Of a stretch of DNA of 62,711 bases, positions 17,892 through 28,510 are shown piece after piece. The translations under genes were made by a program, and so were the position numbers. Within the stretch, counting starts at the first letter, position 1. The number at the start of each line of letters is the position of its first letter. The notes beneath the pieces are model-generated. The model saw only the letters and a list, made by a program, of their open reading frames with translations. It did no database searches and was not told where the DNA came from. This stretch comes from Thermosynechococcus sp. M98_K2018_005 (GTDB taxonomy: Bacteria; Cyanobacteriota; Cyanobacteriia; Thermosynechococcales; Thermosynechococcaceae): assembly GCF_015295825.1 (NCBI RefSeq), contig NZ_DVEH01000076.1, forward strand, positions 1 through 62,711, given 5' to 3'.

Positions 17892-18590
17892 ATGTACTCA
17901 ATTGAGATTAACCTCCTCAAAGAACGTCCCGAAGTGGGGGGCATGGCTGCTACCACAACCTCAGCAGCCGGAATAAACAATGTGCCGATCATTATTGGTG
18001 GTGTCGCTGCCCTCTTCTTTGTGGGGCTAGCTCTCCTCGGCTCGGTGGGTGCGAACCTCTGGCTGCAACAACTGACGAATAAGCAAAAAAGTATTCAGGA
18101 TCGCCTCGCCGCCATTTCCCCAGACCTGCAACGTATGGATGAAATTAAGAAAGAGCAGGAGCAGGTTGCCGCAGAAACCAAAGCTCTAGCCACTGTGTTC
18201 AATCAAGTCAAACCTTGGTCGGCGGTGATGCGCGATATAGCCATCCAAACCCCAGCAGGGGTAGAAATTCGGCGGATTAGCCAAGCAGGAGCAACACCGC
18301 AAGAGTTGACAATTGAAGGCACAGCCATATCCTTTGATGCAGTCAGTGACTTTCTCTTGCTCTTGCAAAATCGCTCTCCCTTCCTTGATGGCAAGGCTAC
18401 CCAACTCGTTAAGGCGGAGCGGACAAATCAACGGGAGGAAGAGACAACCGCAAGGATTTCCTTCAGCATCAAGACCGCGATCGCCAGCGTGCCGGCCTCG
18501 GAACTCCTTAAAGAACTTGCCGCCAATGGTGTTGAAGGACTGGTGGCGCGGATTCAATTTCTTAAAGAAAAAGGAGTGGTACAGCAATGA
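17892..18590 (+). CDS. pilN: Type IV pilus alignment protein PilN
   Basis: Bitopic inner-membrane protein of 232 residues. The cytoplasmic start MYSIEINLLKERPE is the INLL motif that docks into PilM. A membrane helix follows at about residues 34-55 (IIGGVAALFFVGLALLG), then a coiled coil and a small periplasmic ferredoxin-like domain (MRDIAIQTPAGVEIRRISQ). It pairs with PilO in the periplasm. A ribosome-binding site (AGGAGC) precedes the ATG. The stop overlaps the pilO start (ATGA), indicating coupled translation. Confidence 0.93.
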   Translation: MYSIEINLLKERPEVGGMAATTTSAAGINNVPIIIGGVAALFFVGLALLGSVGANLWLQQLTNKQKSIQDRLAAISPDLQRMDEIKKEQEQVAAETKALATVFNQVKPWSAVMRDIAIQTPAGVEIRRISQAGATPQELTIEGTAISFDAVSDFLLLLQNRSPFLDGKATQLVKAERTNQREEETTARISFSIKTAIASVPASELLKELAANGVEGLVARIQFLKEKGVVQQ

Positions 18591-19324
18591 CTCTAACTGG
18601 CGATTTTGGCGGCCCCCCAATTGAAGAACCCGCACCAAATTATCCGACGGTCTTTGGTATTACCCTGACCCCTGTGGTTAGTGGGGGACTGATTGCCCTC
18701 GTCGGTTTGGGAGCAGCGGTATATCTAGGGAGTCTTCTCATTGCCCCCAAGCTTGAGGAAGCTGCCAAGCTACAGGAAGAAATTAGCCAAGAGGAAAACA
18801 ACCTCTCCCAGCGGGAAGCGATCCTTAAGCAACTCAATGATGTAGTAACAGGTTTAGAGCGAGCCAAACAGGAAAACCGTGATGTGCGATCGCTCTTTGC
18901 CACTCAGGAAGCCCTAGACACCCTTCTCCTTGACATTAACCGGCTCATCCTCAAAAGCGGCGCTCGACTCAATACCTTTGAACCCGATAGTGCAGCTTCA
19001 GGAATTGTCCAAGATGGCTCCCTTGGCCCCGAATTAAATGCCAAACTAAAAAGGCAGGCTACCAATATAACAGTTCAAGGACCATTTCCCAGCATCATCC
19101 AAATCATGCAAGAAATTGATCGGCAACAGAATTTCCTGGTCATTAACAACCTGACGATGGAAGCAGTTGCTGATAAGCCCGGTGAAGTGATTGCCACGTT
19201 TAAGCTTATGTCTTATGTACCCCTAACCCCTGAAGAAATTGCCGCTCTGGCACCACCACCCCAAGAGGGGCAGCCCCAAGGAGGTGAGCAGCAAGGACAA
19301 CCGCAGCAACCACAACAGCAATAG
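18587..19324 (+). CDS. pilO: Type IV pilus alignment protein PilO
   Basis: Partner of PilN in the periplasmic alignment complex. It has 245 residues with a membrane helix at about 26-46, a long coiled coil (EEAAKLQEEISQEENNLSQR) and a globular domain with FPSIIQIMQEIDRQQNFLVI, typical of PilO. The C-terminus is a low-complexity tail rich in Gln, Pro and Gly after residue about 222. In many bacteria pilP would follow here, but the next gene is pilQ, 94 bases on. The tail might substitute for some contacts; this is speculation. Confidence 0.92.
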   Translation: MTLTGDFGGPPIEEPAPNYPTVFGITLTPVVSGGLIALVGLGAAVYLGSLLIAPKLEEAAKLQEEISQEENNLSQREAILKQLNDVVTGLERAKQENRDVRSLFATQEALDTLLLDINRLILKSGARLNTFEPDSAASGIVQDGSLGPELNAKLKRQATNITVQGPFPSIIQIMQEIDRQQNFLVINNLTMEAVADKPGEVIATFKLMSYVPLTPEEIAALAPPPQEGQPQGGEQQGQPQQPQQQ

Positions 19325-19418
19325 CGCATGGCAATCAAAGAAGCAACGTAGATTGCTTTGGGACTGAGTTGCATTCTCTTTTCGTACGTTTGGTGGCATT
19401 TGTGAGGAGTCAAGCATC

Positions 19419-21581
19419 GTGAGTCAGCTTTTACATCGTCTCGGCTTAGGGGTGGCCACAACGGCCCTCATTGCTGCAGGTCAAACGCCTACTTGGGCGG
19501 CTGCAACTGAAATTACGGGCATTCGCCTTGTGACCGCTGCTAACGGTATCCAGCTCCTTTTCAACGTGCAGGGAAATGTACGGCCAGCGGTTTTCACCGT
19601 CAACCGAGGTAATGCCTCCATTGCCGACATTACCAATAGCCAACTGCGCCTACCCCAAGGGGGGGCCTTCCGCCAAAATAACCCTGCCCCCGGTATCTCC
19701 TCCGTCGAGGTGGTGCAACTGGACGCCAGAACCATCCGCGTCATTGTGAATGGCATGAGTGCTGCCCCCATTGGTGAAGTCATTCGCGAAGGACGTGGTG
19801 GCCTGCAAATTAACTTCATTACGGCTCAAACGCCCGCTGGTCCTCAAGTGTCCCCCAGTGGTCAACCCATGGCCATGCCCCCGGGCCCTAGTGCGGTGCC
19901 GCCTTTTCTACCGCGCCCAGTGCCACCGCCTGTTGGCGATATGCTCATTAGCCCGGTCAATGCCGATCCCGATGTGATTCAACTGGGCACCAATCAACGG
20001 ATTCCCCGCCTATTGCTGCGGGAGGCTCCAGTGCGGGAGGTTCTTTCCCTCCTGGCTCGTGCCGCCAATATGAACGTTGTCTTTCCCGAAGGCAATGGAG
20101 AAGCGGGTGGTGTAGCCATCTCCCTCGATATCGAGAATGAATCCGTTCAAGACGTATTCAACTACGTCTTGCGGGTCACCAACCTCAAAGCCAATCGCCA
20201 AGGCCGCACCATCTTTATCGGTCAATCTTTGCCCCCCGATGCCCAAAACCGCATTGTCCGCACAATCCGCCTCAATCAAATGCGCGTTTTTGGCGCTGGC
20301 TCAACCACACGGGAAATCGCCTCTCAGGCTCAAACGGGGGGCACCATTGGCTCTGGGGATACAACCGGTGGGCAAGCTCAGACAACAGCTCAAACTTCTC
20401 TCAACCGTGAAACCCGTACCCGTGAGGGTGACTTGCAGTTGGGTGCTGTGCAGCTTTTAGAAATGTATGGCGCCAACTTGTCAGATACAGGTCGGGCAGA
20501 ACCCACAACCGGTTGTGAGCAGCTTCAAGTACCAGCAGCAGCGGGCGGGGTTGTCGGTCAAATTTGTCGCAGCTCACTCCTGCGGGGGCTAGAGGTCGTC
20601 GGTGACCCACGCACCAACACAGTGACATTGATTGGTACCCCTCGTAAAGTGGAAATTGCCACCCAACTAATTCAGCAATTTGATATCCGTAAGCGACAGG
20701 TGATGGTGAATGTCAAGTTTATTGATGTGAACCTGTTGCGTAACCGCAATGCCAATGCAGATTTAATTACAAACTTTGGTGGCAGCCTTTGGGGCGCAAT
20801 TTTTGATCCTGATGGATTAACGATCATCCGTGGTACAACACCCAATGTTGGTGGCTTGACCCCTGAGCCTTTGCCTCCAGTCCCGGGTGTGCCAGTTGGC
20901 AATCTTCTCAGTGACTTTTTTGCACAGCTTCAACTTTCCATTCAAAATAACAACGCTACGATTCTGAGTAATCCAACGTTGATCATTCAAGAGGGAAGTG
21001 CAGCTCAAGTCAACCTAACTCAGGAGATTTTCTCTGGTATAGAATCGACTGCCCAGACAACGGGTACAGGTGGCGGTGCCGCTATCGCAGCTCAGACGGT
21101 TAGGCCGATTATTCGACCAGCGGGGGTTATCTTTAACGTTACAGTGGAGCAAATTGATGATAATGGCTTCATTACACTGCAACTCTCTCCTGAAGTGAGT
21201 GCTCCTAGTGGCACCTATTCGGTCGTGTTTCCGGGAATTGTTAACCCTTCGACAGGGACACTGCTCTCGCAGCGGCGGATGGAGTCGGGGCGGATTCGCT
21301 TGCGCGATGGCCAAACGTTGATGCTGGCGGGCATTATCCAAGATCAGGATCGCTCACTGGTAACCAAGATTCCAATCCTAGGGGACATTCCCCTACTGGG
21401 TCGGTTGTTCCGACGGGAATCTAACCAGCGTCAACGCAATGAACTGGTGGTGATGGTGACACCGAAAATCATTGATGATACGCAGAATGCGGGTTTTGGC
21501 TATCAGTACTCGCCAACGCCGGGTAGTATGCCGCCCAATATCCAAAATCGGATTTTGCAGCCGCCACAACAGGGCTTCTAA
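19419..21581 (+). CDS. pilQ: Type IV pilus secretin PilQ
   Basis: Outer-membrane secretin through which the pilus passes; in competent cyanobacteria it is also needed for DNA uptake. It has 720 residues from GTG 19419, preceded by GAGGAG. Layout: signal peptide to about residue 28, an AMIN domain (ITGIRLVTAANGIQLLFNV), a Pro-rich linker, an STN/N0 domain (PVREVLSLLARAANMNVVFPE), N1 domain, a Gly/Thr/Gln-rich linker, then the secretin core with VNVKFIDVN and the C-terminal KIPILGDIPLLGRLFR and ELVVMVTPKII. One AMIN domain binds the cell wall. A rho-independent terminator follows. Confidence 0.96.
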   Translation: MSQLLHRLGLGVATTALIAAGQTPTWAAATEITGIRLVTAANGIQLLFNVQGNVRPAVFTVNRGNASIADITNSQLRLPQGGAFRQNNPAPGISSVEVVQLDARTIRVIVNGMSAAPIGEVIREGRGGLQINFITAQTPAGPQVSPSGQPMAMPPGPSAVPPFLPRPVPPPVGDMLISPVNADPDVIQLGTNQRIPRLLLREAPVREVLSLLARAANMNVVFPEGNGEAGGVAISLDIENESVQDVFNYVLRVTNLKANRQGRTIFIGQSLPPDAQNRIVRTIRLNQMRVFGAGSTTREIASQAQTGGTIGSGDTTGGQAQTTAQTSLNRETRTREGDLQLGAVQLLEMYGANLSDTGRAEPTTGCEQLQVPAAAGGVVGQICRSSLLRGLEVVGDPRTNTVTLIGTPRKVEIATQLIQQFDIRKRQVMVNVKFIDVNLLRNRNANADLITNFGGSLWGAIFDPDGLTIIRGTTPNVGGLTPEPLPPVPGVPVGNLLSDFFAQLQLSIQNNNATILSNPTLIIQEGSAAQVNLTQEIFSGIESTAQTTGTGGGAAIAAQTVRPIIRPAGVIFNVTVEQIDDNGFITLQLSPEVSAPSGTYSVVFPGIVNPSTGTLLSQRRMESGRIRLRDGQTLMLAGIIQDQDRSLVTKIPILGDIPLLGRLFRRESNQRQRNELVVMVTPKIIDDTQNAGFGYQYSPTPGSMPPNIQNRILQPPQQGF

Positions 21582-21593
21582 GTCTGGCTTGCC

Positions 21594-21622
21594 CCCCTCA
21601 ATCCACTGAGAGGGGTATTTTT

Positions 21623-21623
<1 letters not shown>
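21594..21623 (+). terminator. Rho-independent terminator of the pilMNOQ operon
   Basis: Stem CCCCTC (21594-21599) pairs with GAGGGG (21610-21615) around a ten-base loop, followed by TATTTTTTT. It lies 12 bases after the pilQ stop and just before the convergent chlN stop. Confidence 0.75.
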
Positions 21624-23029
<1,406 letters not shown>

Positions 23030-23038
23030 CTATCGGAA

Positions 23039-23419
23039 CTAGGTTTGATGACGTTGAGCGGCCTCCTCACCGTGTTCTTCAGCCCGATTACTGACAAAGG
23101 GCTTGGGGGGTAGTAAGCGAGGTTCTGGGGACAGTTGAGCAGGGTTATCACGATTGGCCAGTTCTTCGTCGGGGTTGAAGTTCAAACCAAGGGCAGAAAT
23201 AATGCGATCGGGATCGTTGCTGAGTTCGACAATGACGGGCAGGGCATCCAGTAGGCGTGGTTCCAAAGCCGTCAGCACCCCCAAAATAAAACTTGAGGAG
23301 GGGCGCCGTTGACTGCGATAGGTACTCCAAATCGCCAACCGGACAATCCAATGGCGGTTTTGTTGGTAGTAGGCCAGCCACTTACTGCGTGCAGTTTGCC
23401 GTAATTGTTCAGGGTTCAT
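23039..23419 (-). CDS. DUF5331 protein of the chlL-chlN operon
   Basis: Small soluble protein of 126 residues from ATG 23419, with GGAG five bases upstream; the GTG two codons earlier has no room for a ribosome-binding site. It matches my memory of the DUF5331 family, which in cyanobacteria lies between chlL and chlN. The N-terminal half is helical and aromatic (LRQTARSKWLAYYQQN, HWIVRLAIW) with SFILGVLTALEPRL, and the C-terminal third is polar and Pro-rich. No catalytic motif is visible. Location suggests a helper of DPOR assembly or protection; function is unknown. Confidence 0.8.
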   Translation of the reverse strand: MNPEQLRQTARSKWLAYYQQNRHWIVRLAIWSTYRSQRRPSSSFILGVLTALEPRLLDALPVIVELSNDPDRIISALGLNFNPDEELANRDNPAQLSPEPRLLPPKPFVSNRAEEHGEEAAQRHQT

Positions 23420-23463
23420 ACTCACTCCAGCGAAGGGGTTCCGTGGAGTATTCTAGGGGAGTT

Positions 23464-24309
23464 TTAGACCGCTGCCAGTGGCCGTTCTAACCCCTGTGGG
23501 TTTAAGTAGAAGTCAGATAGCAGAGCAAAGAGGTCGCGATCGGGGGCATCCTTGGGCACCACACCCTCAGGCCGAGCCAAAATTTGATCGGCAATGTTCA
23601 AGTAGTAGTCACAGACATAGTTGAGGCTGGGATCGCTTTCAGCCATCTCAAAGAGAGTTTTGCCCTTGACCCGCGACACCCGAATATCCTCAATCAGCGG
23701 CAGCACCTCAAGGATGGGCATGGGAACTGCTTCCACATATTTTTCAATGAGATCCCGCTTACTGGTGCGATTGCCAATAAGACCGGCGAGGCGCAGGGGA
23801 TGGGTGCGCGCTTTTTCACGGACGGAGGCGGCAATGCGATTGGCTGCAAAGAGGGCATCAAAGCCATTATCCGTGACAATCAGGCAATAATCGGCATAGT
23901 TAAGGGGGGCAGCAAAGCCACCACAGACCACATCCCCCAGAACATCAAAGAGTATGACATCGTATTCATCAAAGGCATTGAGTTCCTTGAGCAGCTTGAC
24001 GGTTTCACCGACAACATAGCCACCACAGCCTGCCCCGGCCGGGGGGCCACCTGCTTCGACACAATCCACACCGCCATAGCCTTTGTAGATCACATCCTCT
24101 GGCCAGACATCTTCGTAGTGGTAGTCCTTGGCTTGGAGCGTGTCAATAATGGTGGGAATCAGAAAGCCTGTCAGGGTAAATGTGCTGTCGTGTTTGGGGT
24201 CACAGCCAATTTGCAGAACTTTCTTGCCTCGACGCGCCAGCGCCACTGAGATGTTGCAACTGGTGGTGGATTTGCCAATTCCGCCTTTACCGTACACTGC
24301 AAGTTTCAC
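23464..24309 (-). CDS. chlL: Light-independent protochlorophyllide reductase iron protein ChlL
   Basis: NifH-like homodimeric ATPase that passes electrons from ferredoxin to ChlN-ChlB. It has 281 residues from GTG 24309 ([14 protein letters not shown]), the start shared by homologues; GGAGG is ten bases upstream. It shows the P-loop GKGGIGKS, switch motifs, and the two cysteines that bind the bridging [4Fe-4S] cluster (PAGAGCGGY and GDVVCGGF). The enzyme is oxygen-sensitive and works in the dark or at low oxygen. It is first gene of the operon, with a long AT-rich upstream region. Confidence 0.97.
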   Translation of the reverse strand: MKLAVYGKGGIGKSTTSCNISVALARRGKKVLQIGCDPKHDSTFTLTGFLIPTIIDTLQAKDYHYEDVWPEDVIYKGYGGVDCVEAGGPPAGAGCGGYVVGETVKLLKELNAFDEYDVILFDVLGDVVCGGFAAPLNYADYCLIVTDNGFDALFAANRIAASVREKARTHPLRLAGLIGNRTSKRDLIEKYVEAVPMPILEVLPLIEDIRVSRVKGKTLFEMAESDPSLNYVCDYYLNIADQILARPEGVVPKDAPDRDLFALLSDFYLNPQGLERPLAAV

Positions 24310-24920
24310 GTTGACTTTGCCTCCTAAGTAATGGAGCGACACGATGACCTAACTGCTATTCTCGGCCAGCGATCGCTAGAAGTCGCAGCGGTCAATAAAA
24401 TTATTTTTATGTAATAAAATTTTAAGTTATTTGAGAATGAGCAAGGCCTTTTTTCAAGTTTGGTAAGTCTCTTAGGAAAATATTGATCCTTTAAGAAGTT
24501 ATTTTTCGTTTTTTTGCTGTTAGTTTTGGATTTAAATAAAACAAAAATACAAAAATCCCCCCCGCCAAGTCATCCCCTGACCGATTGAACCTAAAGCTAA
24601 AGTTTGTCTGCCCAGCGATCGCGCCAAAAGAAATCTGAAAAAAAGAAACCTTGCTCCTAGGGGGCGATCGCCCGCATCGTTGTAAAGAATTATTAAAAAT
24701 ATCGAAAGTAAATGATTTGTTACAATTTAGACGGTTGCATTGCTTTGAGCGCTACTTTCTCTCGTTTTCTCTAGGAAGTGGTTAGAATTTGAGGGAAGGT
24801 GATTGTGCTACAGCGTTTTTCTCTGCCAACGGGCAAAATTGGCTCCTTGGAAAGGTAGGGCATCGTTAAGCTGTAGGATAGCCTTCACTCCGCTGTTGAT
24901 ACTGCCCGTAAGAATGGCCA
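24310..24920. promoter_or_regulatory. Bidirectional control region between chlL and the CPP1-like gene
   Basis: About 600 non-coding bases between divergent genes. The chlL-proximal half is very AT-rich (24390-24560), including two close copies of AATAAAATT near 24396-24420 and a run of A-rich then C-rich sequence near 24535-24565. Two exact HIP1 octamers GCGATCGC occur at 24615-24622 and 24664-24671. No gene, tRNA or clear riboswitch is visible. The unusual length and AT content fit regulated expression of chlL by light or oxygen, but I cannot name an operator. Confidence 0.5.
24718..24726 (+). promoter_or_regulatory. Candidate extended minus-10 promoter for the CPP1-like gene
   Basis: TGTTACAAT is a TG-N-TACAAT extended minus-10 element about 195 bases before the ATG. 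The minus-35 position is weak (AATATC), as extended promoters allow. It is a motif match only. Confidence 0.25.
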
Positions 24921-25553
24921 ATGAACAAAGATCAGTTTGCCATGAGTGACAACCCCTACGAAAAGCTGCAAGTGCCGGAAGACGCTTCTTTCGAGCAGAT
25001 TAAAGAAGCACGGGATGCGCTATTAGCAGCTCATTCGGGGGATGAACGGCAGCGTACCGAAATTGAAGCAGCCTACGATGCAATTTTGATGGATCGGCTG
25101 CGGCAACGCCAAGAGGGCAAAATCAAAGTGCCCGAGCGCATTCGCTACGCTGAGCAACTCAATGAACCGGCGCCAGCTAAGCCAAATCGCATTGCGAATC
25201 ATCCTGCCCTTCAGTGGTGGCAGCAACAGTTGGACACCCCCAACCTGCGGGGCATTGCCATTACCTCAACGGTCTATGGCGTTCTGATGGCGATCGGGCT
25301 GTCTCAGGCCAATCCCGATACCTTGGCATTGGTGCTGTCCCTGGGGGTTGGCTTTAACCTAGTGTGGCTGCAACGCAAAGAACAACGCCTTGGCCGCGCC
25401 TTTTTGATCACCCTGCTTGCCCTCATTTTGGGCGCCGTGATTGCCGTAGGTATCTACCAGCTTGGTCTGCCGGGGGTTTTCCTCAATGTGGATCAACTGG
25501 TGGGCATTGGCATTTTTGTCACCTTTTGGCTCACCAGCAATTTCCTGCGCTAA
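24921..25553 (+). CDS. CPP1-like (DUF3353) J-like membrane protein
   Basis: Integral-membrane protein of 210 residues with a J-domain-like N-terminus (NPYEKLQVPEDASFEQIKEARDALL) lacking the HPD motif, followed by three or four hydrophobic segments in the C-terminal half (about residues 108-210). This is the layout of CPP1, the chloroplast protein that holds and stabilises light-dependent protochlorophyllide oxidoreductase (POR). The cyanobacterial role is less settled. Homologues begin near MSDNPYEKL, so ATG 24942 is an alternative start. It is divergent from chlL, which makes the chlorophyll link notable. Its stop overlaps the dnaN stop by four bases. Confidence 0.85.
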   Translation: MNKDQFAMSDNPYEKLQVPEDASFEQIKEARDALLAAHSGDERQRTEIEAAYDAILMDRLRQRQEGKIKVPERIRYAEQLNEPAPAKPNRIANHPALQWWQQQLDTPNLRGIAITSTVYGVLMAIGLSQANPDTLALVLSLGVGFNLVWLQRKEQRLGRAFLITLLALILGAVIAVGIYQLGLPGVFLNVDQLVGIGIFVTFWLTSNFLR

Positions 25554-26659
25554 CTGCGAATTTGAATCGGCATCACCAAGTATTTCATCTGCGCTTCCCC
25601 AAGGGGCAGGAGGATCGCGGGCTGAGTTTCGCCGTTGAGTTGCAGTTGCACATCTGAACTATTCATCACTTTCAGTCCTTCGAGAAGATATTTGACATTG
25701 AAGGCCACCTCCATCGACTCCCCAGAAATCTGAGCCGGCACATTTTCTTCACCACTTCCCAATTGCGGAGCCTCAGCGGAGAGTTTGAGTTCTTGGGTCT
25801 CGGCATCAATGTTGATTTTGACGACGTTATTCTTTTGAGCCGCAAGAATCGCCACCCGTTCTAGGGCATCCGCTAGAGCCGATCGCTCAACCGTGACCTG
25901 GCGAGCAAAGGTTTTCGGAATGAGTTGGCGGTAATTGGGGTACTGACCCTCCAACAGACGGCTAGTAATGCAAGCATCATTGCCAATATCAAACACCACT
26001 TGGGTAGGGTCACAGCGCAGCGCTACATCCCCATCCTGTTTCGCCATCAGCCGCTCTAGATCCTTGAGAGATTTTGCGGGAATCGTAATCGGCGAGAGGG
26101 CTTCCGGTACAGGCTGTTCAGTCACCGTAACGGCGAGGCGGTGGCCATCGGTCGCCGCAAACTCAAGGCGATCGACCTCAAAAGTCACGTGCAACCCTGT
26201 CAGAATTTGCTTGGTTTCATCGGTGCTCGCCGCAAATAAACTCCCCTGAAGTCCCCGCCGCAATGCCTCTGCGGTCAAGGTTACAGGTGTCACATCCTCT
26301 AATGTGGGCAGGGCAGGAAATTCCTCGGCACTCATCCCCTGAATCTCAAAGAAACCGCTGCCATAGTCGAGGATCACCCGCGTATCTTCCGCCGTAATCT
26401 CAATATCGCGATTGGGCATCCGCGACACCATCTCACTAAAGAGCTTGGCAGAAACAGTAATTGCCCCCGGCACCTTGACCTCTGCATCGAGCCAGATTTG
26501 CATCCCCAAACTGAGATCAAAAACGGAGAGTCCGAGGCGGCCACCCTCAGCTTGCAGGAGAATATTTGCCAAAATCGGGTGCGACGGATTGCTAGGGGCA
26601 ACGCGACTCAGGGGGGCAAGCTTACTACTGAGAACCGATTGTGAACAAACAACTTTCAT
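25550..26659 (-). CDS. dnaN: DNA polymerase III sliding clamp (beta subunit)
   Basis: Ring-shaped processivity factor for the replicative polymerase. It has 369 residues, normal length, with three repeated clamp domains: N-terminal MKVVCSQSVLSSKLAPLSR, middle GLHVTFEVDRLEFAATDGHRLAV and C-terminal SSDVQLQLNGETQPAILLP, ending with the family-typical YLVMPIQIR. No dnaA or recF is adjacent and I see no DnaA-box cluster, so this does not mark an origin, in keeping with dispersed replication genes in cyanobacteria. Confidence 0.97.
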   Translation of the reverse strand: MKVVCSQSVLSSKLAPLSRVAPSNPSHPILANILLQAEGGRLGLSVFDLSLGMQIWLDAEVKVPGAITVSAKLFSEMVSRMPNRDIEITAEDTRVILDYGSGFFEIQGMSAEEFPALPTLEDVTPVTLTAEALRRGLQGSLFAASTDETKQILTGLHVTFEVDRLEFAATDGHRLAVTVTEQPVPEALSPITIPAKSLKDLERLMAKQDGDVALRCDPTQVVFDIGNDACITSRLLEGQYPNYRQLIPKTFARQVTVERSALADALERVAILAAQKNNVVKINIDAETQELKLSAEAPQLGSGEENVPAQISGESMEVAFNVKYLLEGLKVMNSSDVQLQLNGETQPAILLPLGEAQMKYLVMPIQIRS

Positions 26660-26759
26660 GGTCTACTCCACGGCAGAGGCAGATGCAATGAAGAGGCAAC
26701 GGAGAGAAGGAAAAACGCGGCTCGTTCTTGGCCGATCTATTAGCATACTATGCAATCTA

Positions 26760-28325
26760 TTACTGGCATCGCTTGGGTAAAAACCGCCGTACTTTGCTGA
26801 GGAAAAACTCTAGCTCCGGTAGATCTAGGGGCGAGATAGCCGCCGCAAAAACAATCAGGCTGACACTGCCGGCGATCGCCAACTGCAACAGTTGCACCCC
26901 CAAGCCTTCCCGCCCCCAGAGCAATTCCAGTCCTTTAAGGGCACCCCAACCTGCCCCACCGCTGAGAACACTGGCTAGGGCAATTCCCAACAACGGCACA
27001 ATTAGCTCCCCCCAAGGTAGCCCTCCCAAACGACGGTGCAAAATCCAAGTCAGGGCAATAAACGATACGGTATTCACCCCAACAGTGGCCATTGCCAAAC
27101 CGACAGCACCAAAGGCTTGGGTAAAGAAAAAGCAAAACAGGGCATTAAATCCCAATCCCCAGAGGGTGATGTAGAGCGGTGTGCGGCCATCCTCTAGGGC
27201 ATAAAAGACGCGGACAATGACATCGCGGGCAAGGTAGAAAAACATACCAATGGCATAGACCAATAGTAGGGCCGCCACGAGTTGGGAGGCCTGAAAATCA
27301 AAGGCACGCCGCTCGTAGACCACCCGCACTGCCGGCAATGCCAAAGCTGCCATCATGCCACCGAGGGGCATCATACTCAAGGCAGTGAGTACCAAACTCT
27401 GGCGAATGCGTTCCTTGAGATCCGGCCAATGTTCTGGCTGTGCCAACTTTGAAAAAATGGGCATATAGGGCACAAGGATTACATTGGAGAGAATCCCTAA
27501 GGGCGTCAGAAATAGGAGTTGGGAGTAACTCAAAGCCGAGGCAGCACCCACAGGCAACTGGGAGGCAAAGAAAAGACTGATATAAACGCTGATCAAGAGC
27601 ATTCCCGACGATAGGGTAGCAGGCCCCATGAGTTGAATTAACTCTCGCACCTCGGGACGATTGAGATCAAAACGTAATCGCAATGTGCCCATGCCAGCTT
27701 GCCATTGGGCAGGAATCTGTACGAGCCATTGCAGTACCCCTCCCGCTAGGGTTCCCCAAGCGAGCACCGCTGGGCCAAATTGATCGGCAAAGAACCAAAT
27801 GCCAATAATCACCGCCAAGCTGGACAACAGGGGACTAATGGAAGGCAACCAGTACTGATCCGCAGCATTGAGCGTGCCAAAGCCAATGCCAATCAAACCC
27901 GAGAGTACGGCCAAGGGCGTCATAATCCGAAACTGCTCTGCGGCTAAGGCTTGAATCTCTGGACTGGCACCGGGGGCAATGAGTTGAATCAAGGGGTCAG
28001 CCAGCACCATCAAAATTGCGGTCAGCACCAGCAATAGGGTACCTACAACGGTGGTAATGGTTTCCACCAGGGGCGCGACTTTTTCGGGCGGTTGCTTGAG
28101 AACCACACTGATGATCGAACTGTGGAACGGGCCATTGATCCCTCCCAAGAGCACAAAGAGAAACCCCGGAATCACATAGGCATAACTATAGGCATCCACT
28201 GCGGCGCCAACACCAAATTCGGCGGCGATCGCCTGCTGGCGAACCAGTCCCGCGACTTTACTCAACAGCGTAGCAACGGCAACAATGGTGGCAATGTGGG
28301 CAAGCGAACGCGATTTCTTTTCCAC
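26760..28325 (-). CDS. murJ: Lipid II flippase MurJ
   Basis: Inner-membrane MATE/MOP-superfamily transporter that flips lipid II for peptidoglycan synthesis. It has 521 residues with about fourteen membrane segments. Family features are ATIVAVATLLSKVAGLVRQQAIAAEFG at the start, then DAYSYAYVIPGFLFVLLGG with the conserved acidic/aromatic cavity residues, and FFYLARDVIVRVFYALEDGRTPL in the second half. It starts at GTG 28325 (MEKKSRSL). Same strand as dnaN, 100 bases apart. Confidence 0.93.
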   Translation of the reverse strand: MEKKSRSLAHIATIVAVATLLSKVAGLVRQQAIAAEFGVGAAVDAYSYAYVIPGFLFVLLGGINGPFHSSIISVVLKQPPEKVAPLVETITTVVGTLLLVLTAILMVLADPLIQLIAPGASPEIQALAAEQFRIMTPLAVLSGLIGIGFGTLNAADQYWLPSISPLLSSLAVIIGIWFFADQFGPAVLAWGTLAGGVLQWLVQIPAQWQAGMGTLRLRFDLNRPEVRELIQLMGPATLSSGMLLISVYISLFFASQLPVGAASALSYSQLLFLTPLGILSNVILVPYMPIFSKLAQPEHWPDLKERIRQSLVLTALSMMPLGGMMAALALPAVRVVYERRAFDFQASQLVAALLLVYAIGMFFYLARDVIVRVFYALEDGRTPLYITLWGLGFNALFCFFFTQAFGAVGLAMATVGVNTVSFIALTWILHRRLGGLPWGELIVPLLGIALASVLSGGAGWGALKGLELLWGREGLGVQLLQLAIAGSVSLIVFAAAISPLDLPELEFFLSKVRRFLPKRCQ

Positions 28326-28510
28326 AGTGGTGGCAATCCTAATGAAACTGGCTCATTTCGGGGTGACTCTCGCAATGATCGTACCAGTTACAGCCCTTTT
28401 CTAAAAATATGCCGCCTGTCTCAGATTAGTTTTCACTGTTTTCAGCGTGTTTAATCCTTTTGATGAGGACTGTCTTAACACGCGTTGAAGACCTGCTCGA
28501 TCGCTATTAG

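Noticed and set aside
25550-26759. dnaN as a marker of the replication origin
   Set aside because: No dnaA, recF, DnaA-box cluster or AT-rich unwinding region is nearby.
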